Positions 9,974 to 19,792 of a stretch of 64,000 nt of DNA are shown piece by piece. The notes beneath the pieces were generated by a model. That model ran no database searches. It had not been told where the DNA came from and saw only the letters and a list, made by a program, of their open reading frames with translations. This DNA comes from Moorena bouillonii PNG. GTDB taxonomy: Bacteria > Cyanobacteriota > Cyanobacteriia > Cyanobacteriales > Coleofasciculaceae. Position 1 is the first letter of the stretch. Each line of letters opens with the position of its first letter. The stretch lies in the NCBI RefSeq assembly GCF_001942495.1, contig NZ_MKZS01000001.1, positions 6,183,957 to 6,247,956 of the forward strand, given 5' to 3'. A program made the position numbers and the translations under genes.

Positions 9974-10933
9974 CTATATTATCTTAACTCTCGGATCTAG
10001 AATGCCATAAAGGATATCAGCGACTAGATTGAAGACTACAATTAAAATAGCGTAGATAAAAGTAATCGCCATCACTACTGGTGTATCGTTTCGATAGATA
10101 GAATCAATCAGCAAGGCACCAATTCCAGGAACCCGAAACACTTGTTCAGTGATTAAAGCACCAGTGAATACAGTAGGAATATCTAGGGCGACTAAGGTAA
10201 CAACAGGAATCAGAGCATTCCGTAAGATATGGCGATTGACCACTACAAATTGATGTAATCCCTTAGCATAAGCAGTACGAACGTAGTCTTGATTTAGCTG
10301 TTCGAGTATGGATGAACGAATAAAACGCATCAATACTGCTGCTTGAAATAATCCCAATACCACGATGGGCATGATAGACTGCTTGACTTGGATAATAAAA
10401 CTATTCCAATCTGTTACTTTGAGTGTGCTGTCGTAGATAAAAGGTAACCAATTTAGCTGGACACTAAACAAAATAATGAACAACAAACCAGTGAAAAAGG
10501 TTGGTAGAGAAAATCCTAGAAAGGCCAGGGTAGTGACAATTTGATCAAAGATTGAGTAACGTTTTAGTGCCGAAATTATTCCTAAGGGAAACGCCAGCAA
10601 TACAGCAAAGATATAAGCAGAACCTACAACCCATAAGGTAGTAGGTAAACGCTGGAGCATTAGGGCACTAACGGGACTACGGCTAGTGAAGGAGTATCCC
10701 ATATCCCCTTGGATAAATGACCACGCCCATTTAATATACCGAATTGGGATGGGTTGGTCTAAACCAAGGGAGCGACGAATATTCTCCCGCACTTCTGGGG
10801 TAATCGAGGGATTAGTGGCAAATTCCCCCATCGGGTCTCCAGGTGCTAAAGCCAAGATACCAAATACTACGATACTGATCGCAATCAAGGTGGGAATAGA
10901 GACTAAAAGACGATTAATTAGGTATCGCGTCAT
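9974..10933 (-). CDS. Peptide ABC transporter permease, DppB/OppB type
   Basis: A 319-residue inner-membrane permease starting MTRYLINRLLVSIPTL. The first helix is followed by LAPGDPMGEFA and the periplasmic LGLDQPIPIRYIKW segment typical of DppB/OppB. The EAA loop is YAKGLHQFVVVNRHILRNAL. It ends near LVADILYGILDPRVKII, the family's usual C-terminus. It lies between the binding protein and DppC on the same strand, with gaps of about 480 and 280 bp filled by repeats, so the three genes may be one interrupted operon or separate transcripts. Confidence 0.92.
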   Translation of the reverse strand: MTRYLINRLLVSIPTLIAISIVVFGILALAPGDPMGEFATNPSITPEVRENIRRSLGLDQPIPIRYIKWAWSFIQGDMGYSFTSRSPVSALMLQRLPTTLWVVGSAYIFAVLLAFPLGIISALKRYSIFDQIVTTLAFLGFSLPTFFTGLLFIILFSVQLNWLPFIYDSTLKVTDWNSFIIQVKQSIMPIVVLGLFQAAVLMRFIRSSILEQLNQDYVRTAYAKGLHQFVVVNRHILRNALIPVVTLVALDIPTVFTGALITEQVFRVPGIGALLIDSIYRNDTPVVMAITFIYAILIVVFNLVADILYGILDPRVKII

Positions 10934-11414
10934 TGAAATTGATGATAGCGGTTTTCAATTTGGTAGGGAACAGGGAATAGGGAATAGGGAATAGGGAATA
11001 GGGGATAGGGAATAGGCAATAGGCAATAGGCAATAGGCAATAGGCAATAGGGAATAGGCAATAGGCAATAAGGAAAAAATCTTGTCTACCTCATAAGTCT
11101 GGAAAACGCTATAGTTAATTGAATCTTGAATCTTGAATCTTGAATCTTTTTAATTAACTAATTACCAATGATTACTAATATTATGTCAGGATAATTACCC
11201 TTCATAAAAATCTCCCCATCTCCCCATCTCCCCATCTCCCCATCTCCCCATCTCCCCATCTCCACATCTCCCCATCTCCCCATCTCCCCATCTCCCCATC
11301 TCCCCCTCTCCCCATCTCCCCATCTCCCCATCTCCCTATCTCCCCATCTCCCCATCTCCCCATCTCCCCACACTCCCGTTAATTATGGGTATTCAACCAG
11401 AGTTGATATAACTA
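10934..11414. repeat. Tandem repeat arrays between permease and binding protein
   Basis: Three arrays and no gene. Units of GGGAATA/GGCAATA run from about 10965 to 11070, TTGAATC units lie at about 11118-11148, and CTCCCCAT octamers with a few variants run from about 11210 to 11370. The octamer array gives long frames on both strands that are not genes. No clear terminator is seen. Confidence 0.8.
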
Positions 11415-13136
11415 TCACTTTCCCTTCCAATCCATAATATTCCAAGTATTGCGATCCCATGGTGTTAAGTCATAACCCTCGAGCTGATTGCTAAACCCAG
11501 CTGGGTCAGCCCGATGGAGAATGGGCAAAACTACGACTTCATCTTTAACCAGTAAGTCATTCATCTGGATAAAGATTTTCCGACGTTTTTCTGGGTCTAA
11601 CTCTTTTGTAGACTGCTGCCAAAGCTGATCGTATTTCGGATTACAGTAGCGAGAGACATTTTGCCCAGACCATTGATTCGCTTTCTGGGGAATTTCATCA
11701 CAAGTATAGGTTTTCAGATACGCACCAGGGTCGGGGCTATCATTGCCTGTGGTGTACATTTGTAGGTCAGCATAGAAGTGCTGGGTAGTATCGGTGTTGG
11801 CTGGATCACCGGAGAAATAAATACTGGCATCAATACTCTTGAGTTCTACCCCAACCCCAATGGAGGCTAGGGTCTGTTTGACAATTTCCTGGGTCTTCTG
11901 GCGCACGGGATTGACTGATGTCTGAAACAACACGGTCATCTCCACCCCATCTTTATCCCGAATCCCATTACCATTGGTATCTTTCCAGCCTGCTTGATCC
12001 AACAAGGCTACCGCTTTTTTAGGGTTAAATTCATAGGTAGTATTAGGAGAGTTATATTGCTCTGGTAACACTAAGAAATTCCCTGTGGCTTTGCCCGTTG
12101 CTCCATAAAGCTGTTGGGCAATGGTTTCCCGGTCTAGGGCTAGGTTAAACGCCTGACGCACTCGCTTGTCTTTGAAGAACGGATGGGGAAATTTGACACT
12201 AGAACGTTCTCCAGAAGGGGCTTGTTGATTGGGGTCGGTTTGATTGATTAAAATCCGTTCTACCAACGCCCCAAAGATAGCCACGACTTTACCTTTACCC
12301 CCTGCTTCCAGTCGCTTCAACACAGGTGCTTCCACTTGCAGATTGTAAGCATAATCGCCATCGCCCGTTTGTAAGACTGCTCTAGCAGCAGAGGTAGCAT
12401 CACCACCACCTTTTAGTTCTACTCGCTCGAAATAGGGTTTATCCCCTTCTCGGAAGTTAGGGTTTGGCTGATAAACTACCGTATCCCCTGGCTTAAATTC
12501 TACGACCTGATAGGGACCGGTTCCTACTGCCATCAAGTTGGCTGGCGCTTGTCGTGCATTAGCACCATTGAAATCTTGATATAAATGGCGTGGCAAAATC
12601 ATGCCATCACTACCGGAAAAGACTAAAAACCAAGCTGGATTAACATCCTTGAAGTTGACTTTGACTGTGTAGTCGTCGATTGCTTCAACGCTTTTAATAG
12701 TTTTATAAGTATTAGCAGTGGTCGAACCTACGGCTGGATTGGTGATAAATTCGTAAGTGAACACCACATCATCAGCCGTGAAAGGGGTGCCATCGGACCA
12801 CTTTACATTGCGCTTTAGTTTCCAAGTCACCGACTTACCATCAGCAGCAATTCCACCATTCTCTACCGTAGGGACTTCTGCGGCCAAGAACAGCACCATC
12901 TCCCCATTTTTGTCATAACTCGTCAGGGGTTCCAGGGTAATCCGACTGGCTTCGGAATCCTTGTAACCATTGGAAAGATGGGGATTGAGGATAGTGGGTG
13001 CTTGCCAGTACAGGAGCTTCAAAGTACTGTCTTGATTGGACTGTAAAAGGCCACTATCAGGAGAATTACAGCCAGTTAAACACAAAAGACTCAATAGAAT
13101 CAGGATATAGTATCTAGTCAAAAATCGTCCCACCAA
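11415..13136 (-). CDS. Peptide/nickel ABC transporter substrate-binding lipoprotein (SBP_bac_5)
   Basis: A 573-residue lipoprotein. The N-terminus carries a type II signal peptide with lipobox LTGC (lipidated Cys at about residue 23). The mature part has the SBP_bac_5 features: LYWQAPTILNPHLSNGYKDS at the start, KWSDGTPFTADDVVFTYEF, GTGPYQV, and VRQAFNLALDRETI. The family binds peptides, nickel or other solutes at the membrane surface and hands them to DppBC-type permeases, which follow on the same strand. The exact ligand cannot be read from sequence. Confidence 0.93.
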   Translation of the reverse strand: MVGRFLTRYYILILLSLLCLTGCNSPDSGLLQSNQDSTLKLLYWQAPTILNPHLSNGYKDSEASRITLEPLTSYDKNGEMVLFLAAEVPTVENGGIAADGKSVTWKLKRNVKWSDGTPFTADDVVFTYEFITNPAVGSTTANTYKTIKSVEAIDDYTVKVNFKDVNPAWFLVFSGSDGMILPRHLYQDFNGANARQAPANLMAVGTGPYQVVEFKPGDTVVYQPNPNFREGDKPYFERVELKGGGDATSAARAVLQTGDGDYAYNLQVEAPVLKRLEAGGKGKVVAIFGALVERILINQTDPNQQAPSGERSSVKFPHPFFKDKRVRQAFNLALDRETIAQQLYGATGKATGNFLVLPEQYNSPNTTYEFNPKKAVALLDQAGWKDTNGNGIRDKDGVEMTVLFQTSVNPVRQKTQEIVKQTLASIGVGVELKSIDASIYFSGDPANTDTTQHFYADLQMYTTGNDSPDPGAYLKTYTCDEIPQKANQWSGQNVSRYCNPKYDQLWQQSTKELDPEKRRKIFIQMNDLLVKDEVVVLPILHRADPAGFSNQLEGYDLTPWDRNTWNIMDWKGK

Positions 13137-13332
13137 CTTTTCTCGCTCACATACATTTGCCGCAATTGTTGCAATTCTGCCTCAAAACGTACACCTTTGA
13201 CTAGACCAAGCAATTTTTAACACTCGGGATTTATAGTTGATTTAAGATACGGTGGTTACCGGTAAGTTTTGGCTAAGTATTGTTAATATAAGTAGTATTG
13301 CCTTGATGTTTCGTTACATCAGGTTTTTTGAT

Positions 13333-13373
13333 GCGATCGCCCTGAGATAATTCTATGGTTTAAGGGCGATCGC
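13333..13373. promoter_or_regulatory. Inverted pair of HIP1 octamers (hairpin)
   Basis: GCGATCGCCCT at 13333-13343 and AGGGCGATCGC at 13363-13373 are exact 11-base reverse complements separated by 19 bases. The hairpin lies between the binding-protein start and the XRE regulator. It has no trailing T-run in either direction, so it is not an evident terminator; it may be an operator or only paired HIP1 sites. Confidence 0.55.
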
Positions 13374-13429
13374 TTCTCATAGTTTACGCGATTGAACTAT
13401 TAAACTATAAACGTGATTAATTGTCAAGT

Positions 13430-13642
13430 ATGGGTTTAGTCAGACTAAAAGTACGAGAACTAGCACAGGAGAAGGGCTGGACACTCAAGGAAGTTTCTGA
13501 CCGTTCCGGAGTGATTTACAGCACTGTAAGGCACTATGCCCGCTGTCCTGGTCTAAAAACAATTGACTATACTTCTATGGATAAATTAGCGAGGACGTTT
13601 GATGTGATGGTTCAGGACTTAGTCGAGATTTTAGAAGAGTGA
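13430..13642 (+). CDS. Small XRE/Cro-type HTH transcriptional regulator
   Basis: A 70-residue single-domain DNA-binding protein from ATG at 13430 (MGLVRLKVRELAQEKG). The helix-turn-helix is LKEVSDRSGVIYSTVRHYAR, followed by a conserved dimer-type tail (SMDKLARTFDVMVQDLVEIL). It matches the short Cro/C1 (HTH_26-like) regulators frequent in cyanobacteria. An in-frame TTG at 13421 would add three residues, but the ATG is preferred. No partner toxin or operon neighbour is seen; it may bind the HIP1 hairpin just upstream, which is inference only. Confidence 0.8.
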   Translation: MGLVRLKVRELAQEKGWTLKEVSDRSGVIYSTVRHYARCPGLKTIDYTSMDKLARTFDVMVQDLVEILEE

Positions 13643-13676
13643 AGCAAACCAGCGCTAAAGTCTTAAATCTTTCTAA

Positions 13677-13905
<229 letters not shown>

Positions 13906-13911
13906 GCCATC

Positions 13912-14946
13912 TTAAGGAGCGGAATTGACGGGATTCTGTTCAAAGGCTCGAATTGTGCCAGCACGACAATCCCGCAGCCAAGTCTTAACCGCTTGACCAA
14001 TAACACCATTAGTGCTTTCCCGTGGCGGTGTGGGAAGTTTGCCTTCTGAAACAGAACCAATACGGGAAAAAATCATCACTAAGCGCCAGCCATCAGAGCT
14101 TTTGGTCAAAAATAGCCAGTGATAATTCTGAAGCTCTACAGCTTTATCCTTGAAATACTTGCGCTCTAGGGTAGTTAGAAAGATTTGTTGAAGTGCTTCG
14201 CTATCCGTTGGGTTAGGTACGGTGGTCGATTGAAACGACTTAAGGGGCAGAGGTTCAAACTCTGGCTGTCCTGCCACGATTACATAACTGAAGTTGTCCA
14301 CAGTGGAGTCTGAGCGCCGCGCCCTCTGAATCACTCGATTGGCATAGCTAGGTAAATCTTTAAGCAATAGGGAGGTTAACGTTTCCACCTCTACCGAACA
14401 GGTTTGATCGGGTGAAGGTTCAAGGTTGGCAGGTCGGAAGAACTTTGAAGGGTTAAGGTTGGGAGGTTGGAGGTTAGTAGATTGTTCGCGTAGCGTGGCC
14501 GCAAGGCCAAGGTTGGCAGGTTGAAAGTTGACAGGTTGTTCGCGTAGCGTGGCCAATAGGCCAAGGTTGACAGGTTGTTCGCGTAGCGTGGCCAATAGGC
14601 CAAGGTTGACAGGTTGAAAGTTAGTAAATTGAAGGTTGGCAGGTTGTTGGGCTTTGGTGTTCGAGTAGGGTAGGTTGAACAGTAGACCTCTTTCAAAAGT
14701 AGTTTTCTGATACTGTTCTTGATGCAATAGCGAGTGGGGGTTTCCCCCAAGACCGCGCTGCATTGCTTTTCGTGAATTCTTGTCCACTGTTCCCTGTTCC
14801 CTGTTCCCTGTTCCCAACTTCTGAAAGAACGCTAGTTGAAACTTTTCTGGGAAACCTTCCAGGTTCAACTTGCTAAGGTTCAACCCATGAATCTGTAATC
14901 CCAAGTAAGCCATTAGAAGTAATCCCGTCAGCTGAAAGCTATACAC
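13912..14946 (-). CDS. Conserved hypothetical exported protein with in-frame repeat insertions
   Basis: A 344-residue protein from GTG at 14946. A signal-like segment ([14 protein letters not shown]) opens it. The C-terminal half (about residues 180-344) looks like a normal conserved cyanobacterial domain of unknown function. Residues about 45-175 read as translated repeat DNA: GNREQGT from the GGGAACA heptads, [17 protein letters not shown] from the ATGCAGCGCGG palindromic element, and [11 protein letters not shown] three to four times from TTCGCGTAGCGTGGCC units. All stay in frame. The start overlaps the pyrF stop by eight bases, implying translational coupling. Confidence 0.75.
   Translation of the reverse strand: MYSFQLTGLLLMAYLGLQIHGLNLSKLNLEGFPEKFQLAFFQKLGTGNREQGTVDKNSRKAMQRGLGGNPHSLLHQEQYQKTTFERGLLFNLPYSNTKAQQPANLQFTNFQPVNLGLLATLREQPVNLGLLATLREQPVNFQPANLGLAATLREQSTNLQPPNLNPSKFFRPANLEPSPDQTCSVEVETLTSLLLKDLPSYANRVIQRARRSDSTVDNFSYVIVAGQPEFEPLPLKSFQSTTVPNPTDSEALQQIFLTTLERKYFKDKAVELQNYHWLFLTKSSDGWRLVMIFSRIGSVSEGKLPTPPRESTNGVIGQAVKTWLRDCRAGTIRAFEQNPVNSAP
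14485..14620. repeat. TTCGCGTAGCGTGGCC repeat units inside a coding region
   Basis: Three units begin at 14485, 14539 and 14578; the last two are exactly 39 bp apart, so the repeat adds 13 codons and keeps frame. The same unit in the other orientation forms the array at 15692-15900, and single copies lie at about 20222 and 55159. Confidence 0.85.
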
Positions 14947-15676
14947 CAGTAGCAGCTAATTCCTTACAAATCCTATTCCAGGCAGCGACTGGGTCGTCAG
15001 CAGCGGTAATGGGTCGCCCTATGACTAGGTAATCTGCACCGGCTTGTAGAGCAGCTAGTGGGGTCATTGCCCGTCGTTGATCACCTTGTTCGGACCATTG
15101 GGGGCGTACTCCTGGACAAACCAGGAGAAAATCATCACCACACACTTGTCGTAGCTGTGACACTTCCATGGGGGAGCACACTGCCCCATTCAAACCTGAC
15201 TCTTGAGCGAGTAGTGCCATTTGTAAGACAAATTCGGGCAACTCGACCGGAATTTTAAGGTCAAAGGCCAAATCCCGGGAATTGAGACTGGTGAGTAGAG
15301 TAATACCAATTAACTTCGGGGGGGGACATCCCCCTGCCAAGGCTCCCTCAACCGCCGCTTCAGCCGCTCGTTTAAGAGCATTGCGACCAGCAACAGCATG
15401 AATGGTGATTAAGTCCACACCATAGGCGGCTGCAACCCTTGTTGCTCCAGCTACCGTATTGGGGATATCGTGAAATTTAAGATCCAGAAATATCCGCTTT
15501 TGCCGATGTTTGAGAGCATGAATAATCTCAGGACCAGTGCTCACAAACAGTTCCAGACCTACTTTCCAAAAGCTAACCTCAGGCAACAGCTCCACTAATG
15601 CGATCGCATCTTCTTTGCTCGGCACATCCAAAGGAACAATAATCCGATCTTCAACCTTCAACCTCCTAACCTTCAA
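14939..15676 (-). CDS. pyrF: Orotidine 5'-phosphate decarboxylase
   Basis: Catalyses the last step of UMP synthesis, decarboxylating OMP. The active-site signature is complete: [12 protein letters not shown] (Asp65, Lys67, Asp70 in this numbering), with the N-terminal IIVPLDVPS strand and the C-terminal [12 protein letters not shown] phosphate-binding motif. Length (245) is normal. There is no ATG near the start. TTG at 15676 lies seven bases after a perfect AGGAGG; TTG at 15661 ([13 protein letters not shown]) is the alternative. Both start codon and ribosome-binding site lie inside AACCTCCTAACC-type repeat DNA, so residues 2-9 (KVRRLKVE) are probably repeat-derived. It is downstream of tyrS and overlaps the next gene by eight bases. 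Confidence 0.95.
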   Translation of the reverse strand: MKVRRLKVEDRIIVPLDVPSKEDAIALVELLPEVSFWKVGLELFVSTGPEIIHALKHRQKRIFLDLKFHDIPNTVAGATRVAAAYGVDLITIHAVAGRNALKRAAEAAVEGALAGGCPPPKLIGITLLTSLNSRDLAFDLKIPVELPEFVLQMALLAQESGLNGAVCSPMEVSQLRQVCGDDFLLVCPGVRPQWSEQGDQRRAMTPLAALQAGADYLVIGRPITAADDPVAAWNRICKELAATGV

Positions 15677-15691
15677 GCTTCAACCTCCTAA

Positions 15692-15905
15692 CCTTGGCCT
15701 ATTGGCCACGCTACGCGAACAACCTTCAACCTCCTAACCTCCTAACCTTGGCCTATTGGCCACGCTACGCGAACAACCTCCTAACCTTGGCCTATTGGCC
15801 ACGCTACGCGAACAACCTCCTAACCTTGGCCTATTGGCCACGCTACGCGAACAACCTCCTAACCTTGGCCTATTGGCCACGCTACGCGAACAACCTCCTA
15901 ACCTC
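15692..15905. repeat. Tandem array of 39-bp units upstream of pyrF
   Basis: CCTTGGCCTATTGGCCACGC begins at 15692, 15746, 15785, 15824 and 15863; the last four are spaced exactly 39 bp. Each unit contains the palindrome GGCCTATTGGCC-like core, the CGCTACGCGAA end and ACCTCCTAACC. On the minus strand every unit offers an AGGAGG. The open frame read through the array on the plus strand is not a gene. Confidence 0.9.
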
Positions 15906-15916
15906 CAGTGATACCT

Positions 15917-17149
15917 TCAACTAACTAAACGGGCAAACTTCTTTTTCCCCACCTGCAAAACCTTTCCCACCAATTGATCAGGGGAATCAAAGGTCTGGTC
16001 AACCGCTGAAATGCGATCGCCATCCAACTTAACACCTCCCCCTTGAATCTGTCGCCTGCCTTCGCCACTACTTTGGCACAAACCTGATTCTTTAAGGATA
16101 TAGAACAACTTAGCGGGAAACTCCACAGAAGACAATGAAAATTCTGGGACAGAATCCCCCGTACCAGTAGTGCTACCCTTTACTAAGTTTAGTGCTGCCT
16201 GCTGAGCTTCTTTTGCTGCTGCTTCACCATGATATTGGGTCACAATAGTCAGAGCCAATTGCTTTTGCTGCTCCCGTGGCTTTGCTGGAAGCTCGTCCAA
16301 TGGCACATTAGTCAACAGCTCAAAATATTGCTCTAACAGATCATCTGGTGTGCCCTCCAGCTTCGAGTACATGGTCAAGGGATCATCTGACAAGCCAACA
16401 TAATTCCCCAAAGACTTAGACATTTTTTGTATCCCATCCGTCCCAATCAAAATTGGCAACAGTAAGCCGAACTGGGGAGATTGCCCAAAATGCCGTTGTA
16501 AATCCCGTCCCAAGGCAATATTAAACTTTTGGTCAGTTCCCCCTAACTCCACATCAGCCTTAACTGCCACAGAATCATAGCCCTGCATCAATGGGTAGAG
16601 AAACTCATGGAGGAAAATAGGATTTTGTTGTTGATAGCGTTCAGCAAACCCTTCCTTCGCCAGCATTTGCCCTACGGTCATAGTGGCTAACAAGTCAATA
16701 ATCTCAGACAAATCCAACTGGTTAAGCCACTCAGAGTTATAGCGAATTTCTAGCCGTCCTGGGGTGTCAAAATCTAGAATAGGGCGCACCTGTGAAAGAT
16801 AAGTTTCAGCATTTTCCTTGACCTGAGCTGGTGTCAACTGGCGACGCACCTCAGATTTCCCAGTAGGGTCACCGATTCTAGCAGTAAAGTCACCAATAAT
16901 TAAGACAGCGGTATGACCAGCATCTTGGAATGCCCGTAGCTTTCTGACTGGGATACTATGACCTACGTGGAGATCGGCACCGGTTGGGTCTATACCTAAC
17001 TTGACCCGTAAGGGACGCTCAGCTTGCTTGAGCCGAATAGCTAGATTTTCACTCGGGTCCTGAGAATCCGCTTGTAGGGGAAAAATTTCACTGGTACCTC
17101 TGTCTAGCCAAGCTAGCTCGTTAGAAAGGGGAATTTCAAAATTTGACAT
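15917..17149 (-). CDS. tyrS: Tyrosyl-tRNA synthetase
   Basis: A 410-residue class I aminoacyl-tRNA synthetase that charges tRNA-Tyr. The HIGH motif is HVGH at residues 61-64 and KMSKS is at 242-246. The tyrosine-binding region GGTDQKFN (203-210) is present. The C-terminal S4 RNA-binding domain begins near residue 345 ([21 protein letters not shown]). Length and domain order match the TyrZ-like bacterial form. It is the first gene of a minus-strand set with pyrF and the hypothetical gene, separated from pyrF by about 240 bp of tandem repeats. Confidence 0.96.
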   Translation of the reverse strand: MSNFEIPLSNELAWLDRGTSEIFPLQADSQDPSENLAIRLKQAERPLRVKLGIDPTGADLHVGHSIPVRKLRAFQDAGHTAVLIIGDFTARIGDPTGKSEVRRQLTPAQVKENAETYLSQVRPILDFDTPGRLEIRYNSEWLNQLDLSEIIDLLATMTVGQMLAKEGFAERYQQQNPIFLHEFLYPLMQGYDSVAVKADVELGGTDQKFNIALGRDLQRHFGQSPQFGLLLPILIGTDGIQKMSKSLGNYVGLSDDPLTMYSKLEGTPDDLLEQYFELLTNVPLDELPAKPREQQKQLALTIVTQYHGEAAAKEAQQAALNLVKGSTTGTGDSVPEFSLSSVEFPAKLFYILKESGLCQSSGEGRRQIQGGGVKLDGDRISAVDQTFDSPDQLVGKVLQVGKKKFARLVS

Positions 17150-17716
17150 CGGTTGGGACTATGGTTGGGAATTCACTATCTTAGTACAGATGGTTTAAAT
17201 TTATTCTAAGGATCCGTAGCCAGAGCGACACTTGCCATGAGCCATGTCAAAATGCCGCTAACTATTATACAAAACGCCGTTGAGAACCGTTACGAGATGC
17301 CGGTTAAGCCCACTCTTCTTGATGCAGTCGCTGGTAACATAGCGATTAAATGCCCCATTTAGCATCTAGAGGGTTCAATCAGTGGATGAATCTACCACAG
17401 GGACTGCATCAAGACGGGAAATGACCGTCTTAAAATACCAAATGGTATGAATTGGGTAGAATTAGCTTTAATTCAAAAATTATTATCGCTACAGTAGTTG
17501 AAGCTTAAGTAGAAGCTTACCTATAGGGCTTGACACTTATCCATAACGTCCTGGCATTATTAAGAAATTCGATGCTCAAGACTTGTAAGTAATCCTGCTC
17601 TGCCCACCAATCCTTGGAATTGTCTTATAGAAAGATACTTAGAGAAAGTAAAAAAAACACACCTTGCACAGCCCCTAGCTTACATGTCTGTTCTTTAGTA
17701 AGGAAATGAAATCACC
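17150..17716. other. Divergent intergenic region between tyrS and the PBP gene
   Basis: No gene is seen in 567 bp. At 17318-17413 a 96-bp element is bounded by exact inverted ends CTTGATGCAGTC and GACTGCATCAAG; these are the same ends as the ATGCAG palindromic family, but the interior differs. The remaining AT-rich sequence should hold both promoters. Confidence 0.6.
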
Positions 17717-19651
17717 GTGTCATCTAGCACTATTCCACAACCACAAGATCGGAAAAATCGGAAAAAAAAGCCTTCACAAGTATTGCAGTTTGTGCAAGGG
17801 GTGGCTCAGGTAACTGGGGGGACTATCCTCGGGGTTACCATGTTAGCTAGCTCGATTGTAGCTGGTGGACTTGTGGGCTTAGCGACTAGCTTCCGTAACC
17901 TGCCAGATGTGCGCATGCTCCGGAACTACACACCGACAGAAACAACTTACATTTACGATGTCAAGGGTAGACCCCTAGTTAGCCTTCATGGGGAAGCGAA
18001 TCGAGAAGTGGTTGAATTTGGCCAAATCAACCCTGAACTCAAGCGTGCTGTACTAGCTATAGAAGACAGTCGCTTCTTTATGCACTATGGGGTTAACCCC
18101 AATAGCGTCGGTCGTGCTTTCTTAGCTAACTGGAGGCAGGGGACAGTAGTAGAGGGGGGTTCTACGATCACCATGCAGTTGGTGAAAAACCTGTTTCTGA
18201 CTCGGCAACGCACCTTTAGCCGCAAAATTACTGAAGCTGTACTCGCTATCCGAGTTGAGCAAATCTTCTCTAAAGACGAGATTATGGAATTGTACCTCAA
18301 TCAAATTTATTGGGGTCACAATAACTATGGCATTGAAACAGCTGCCCGCAGCTACTTTGTTAAGCCAGCCTCTGAGCTATCCTTAGCCGAGTCAGCGATG
18401 TTGGCAGGGCTAATCCAGTCCCCAGAAGAATACAGTCCCTTCAGCAACTACTCTAAAGCTAAAGAGCGACAAGCCGTGGTCTTAAGGCGGATGCGGGATT
18501 TGGGATGGATTACAGCAGCCCAAGAAAAACAAGCTAAGGAACAGCCCCTGTTAATTGGCAAAAGTACTTCCTGGACAACCAGTAAATTGCCTTTCGTCAC
18601 AGAAGCTGCTGTGGTGGAGTTAAAAGAGCGATTTGGTCAGGAGGCGGTCACCAAGGGCGGAATGCGAGTTCAGACCACGGTTGACTACGACTTCCAAAAG
18701 ATGGCAGAAAAGACCGTTAATCGTGCTCATTACACCCTGCGTCGCCGTGGACTTTACGATAATCAGGTGGCATTAGCCGCCGTTGACCCCCGTACCCATT
18801 TTGTGAAAGCGATAGTTGGGGGGTACAGCTATGAAAAGAGCAAGTTCAACCGTGCTACTCAAGCTCGACGTCAGCCAGGGTCATCCTTTAAGCCATTTGT
18901 TTACTATACTGCCTTTTCCACAGGTAAATATTCTCCCCATTCCACTGTTTACGATACCCCCGTCCGCTATCGAGATGGTAGAGGCTATTACAGACCCAAA
19001 AACTATGGTGGTGGCTACTCTGGTGCCATGAGCATTCGCACCGCAATTGTTCAATCGAGCAATGTGCCAGCGGTGAAGATTGGCAGGAGAGTGGGACTGG
19101 ATAAAGTCGTTGATGTGGTTAAGACCCTTGGGATTAAGAGTCCCATGCAACCAGTGCTATCGTTACCCCTAGGGTCAGTTGGGGTAACACCATTGGAAAT
19201 GGCAGGAGCCTATGCTACCTTTGCCAATAATGGCTGGCACTCTGACACTACATTAATTGTCCGAGTGACCGATAGTAAAGGCAATGTGCTGCTAGATAAT
19301 ACCCCTAAGCCTAAGCTGGTGCTAGATCAATGGGCGGTTGCTTCCCTTAACCATACCCTAACCGGTGTCATTAACGGAGGTACCGGAAAATCTGCCCACA
19401 TCGGGCGTCAGGCGGCAGGTAAAACGGGAACAACCTCTTCAGAGCGAGATGTATGGTTTGTGGGATATGTACCCCAGATGGCTACCGCAGTTTGGATTGG
19501 TCGAGACAACAACCGACCCCTTGGACGAGGGGTAACAGGTGGTGGCTATGCCGCACCGATCTGGCGGAGTTTTATGATTCAGGCTTTGCGGAGGGAGCCA
19601 GCGAGATACTTCCCTCGACCCTCAAAATTTAAGCGTCCTCGATCTAAATAA
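17717..19651 (+). CDS. Class A penicillin-binding protein (PBP1A-type)
   Basis: A bifunctional peptidoglycan synthase anchored in the cytoplasmic membrane, 644 residues from GTG at 17717. A basic N-terminus and one membrane helix (about residues 28-57) precede the GT51 glycosyltransferase domain (catalytic Glu116 in EDSRFF, then GGSTITMQLVKNLFL). The transpeptidase domain has the SxxK nucleophile at Ser389-Lys392 (GSSFKP), SSN in VQSSNVPAVKIG, and KTGTT at 569-573. It polymerises glycan strands and crosslinks peptides. The C-terminus is short and basic, without extra domains. Confidence 0.95.
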   Translation: MSSSTIPQPQDRKNRKKKPSQVLQFVQGVAQVTGGTILGVTMLASSIVAGGLVGLATSFRNLPDVRMLRNYTPTETTYIYDVKGRPLVSLHGEANREVVEFGQINPELKRAVLAIEDSRFFMHYGVNPNSVGRAFLANWRQGTVVEGGSTITMQLVKNLFLTRQRTFSRKITEAVLAIRVEQIFSKDEIMELYLNQIYWGHNNYGIETAARSYFVKPASELSLAESAMLAGLIQSPEEYSPFSNYSKAKERQAVVLRRMRDLGWITAAQEKQAKEQPLLIGKSTSWTTSKLPFVTEAAVVELKERFGQEAVTKGGMRVQTTVDYDFQKMAEKTVNRAHYTLRRRGLYDNQVALAAVDPRTHFVKAIVGGYSYEKSKFNRATQARRQPGSSFKPFVYYTAFSTGKYSPHSTVYDTPVRYRDGRGYYRPKNYGGGYSGAMSIRTAIVQSSNVPAVKIGRRVGLDKVVDVVKTLGIKSPMQPVLSLPLGSVGVTPLEMAGAYATFANNGWHSDTTLIVRVTDSKGNVLLDNTPKPKLVLDQWAVASLNHTLTGVINGGTGKSAHIGRQAAGKTGTTSSERDVWFVGYVPQMATAVWIGRDNNRPLGRGVTGGGYAAPIWRSFMIQALRREPARYFPRPSKFKRPRSK

Positions 19652-19792
19652 ATTCTAGATAAATTACGGATATCAGCCGTCATGATTGGCGGCTCCCTAC
19701 TGACGCACTATAGGCATTCAGCCGAAGACCCTCAGTTATCAGCTGTCTTGGGGGATGTCGATGTATCCCCACCTCCACCAAAGGCTAACCTA

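Noticed and set aside
11158..11373. Open frame reading GRWGDGEM repeats
   Set aside because: It is the CTCCCCAT octamer array read on the minus strand.
15694..15924. Open frame reading [13 protein letters not shown] repeats
   Set aside because: It is the 39-bp repeat array upstream of pyrF read on the plus strand, with no independent evidence of coding.
17318..17413. The element with GATGCAGTC ends considered as a tRNA or small RNA
   Set aside because: No cloverleaf or promoter/terminator pair; the ends match a dispersed repeat family.
18881..19150. Minus-strand open frame within the PBP gene
   Set aside because: It overlaps the transpeptidase domain of a clear gene and has no protein-like features.
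19674..19693. Small hairpin after the PBP gene (AGCCG...CGGCT)
   Set aside because: Short stem and no T-run, so a terminator is not supported.
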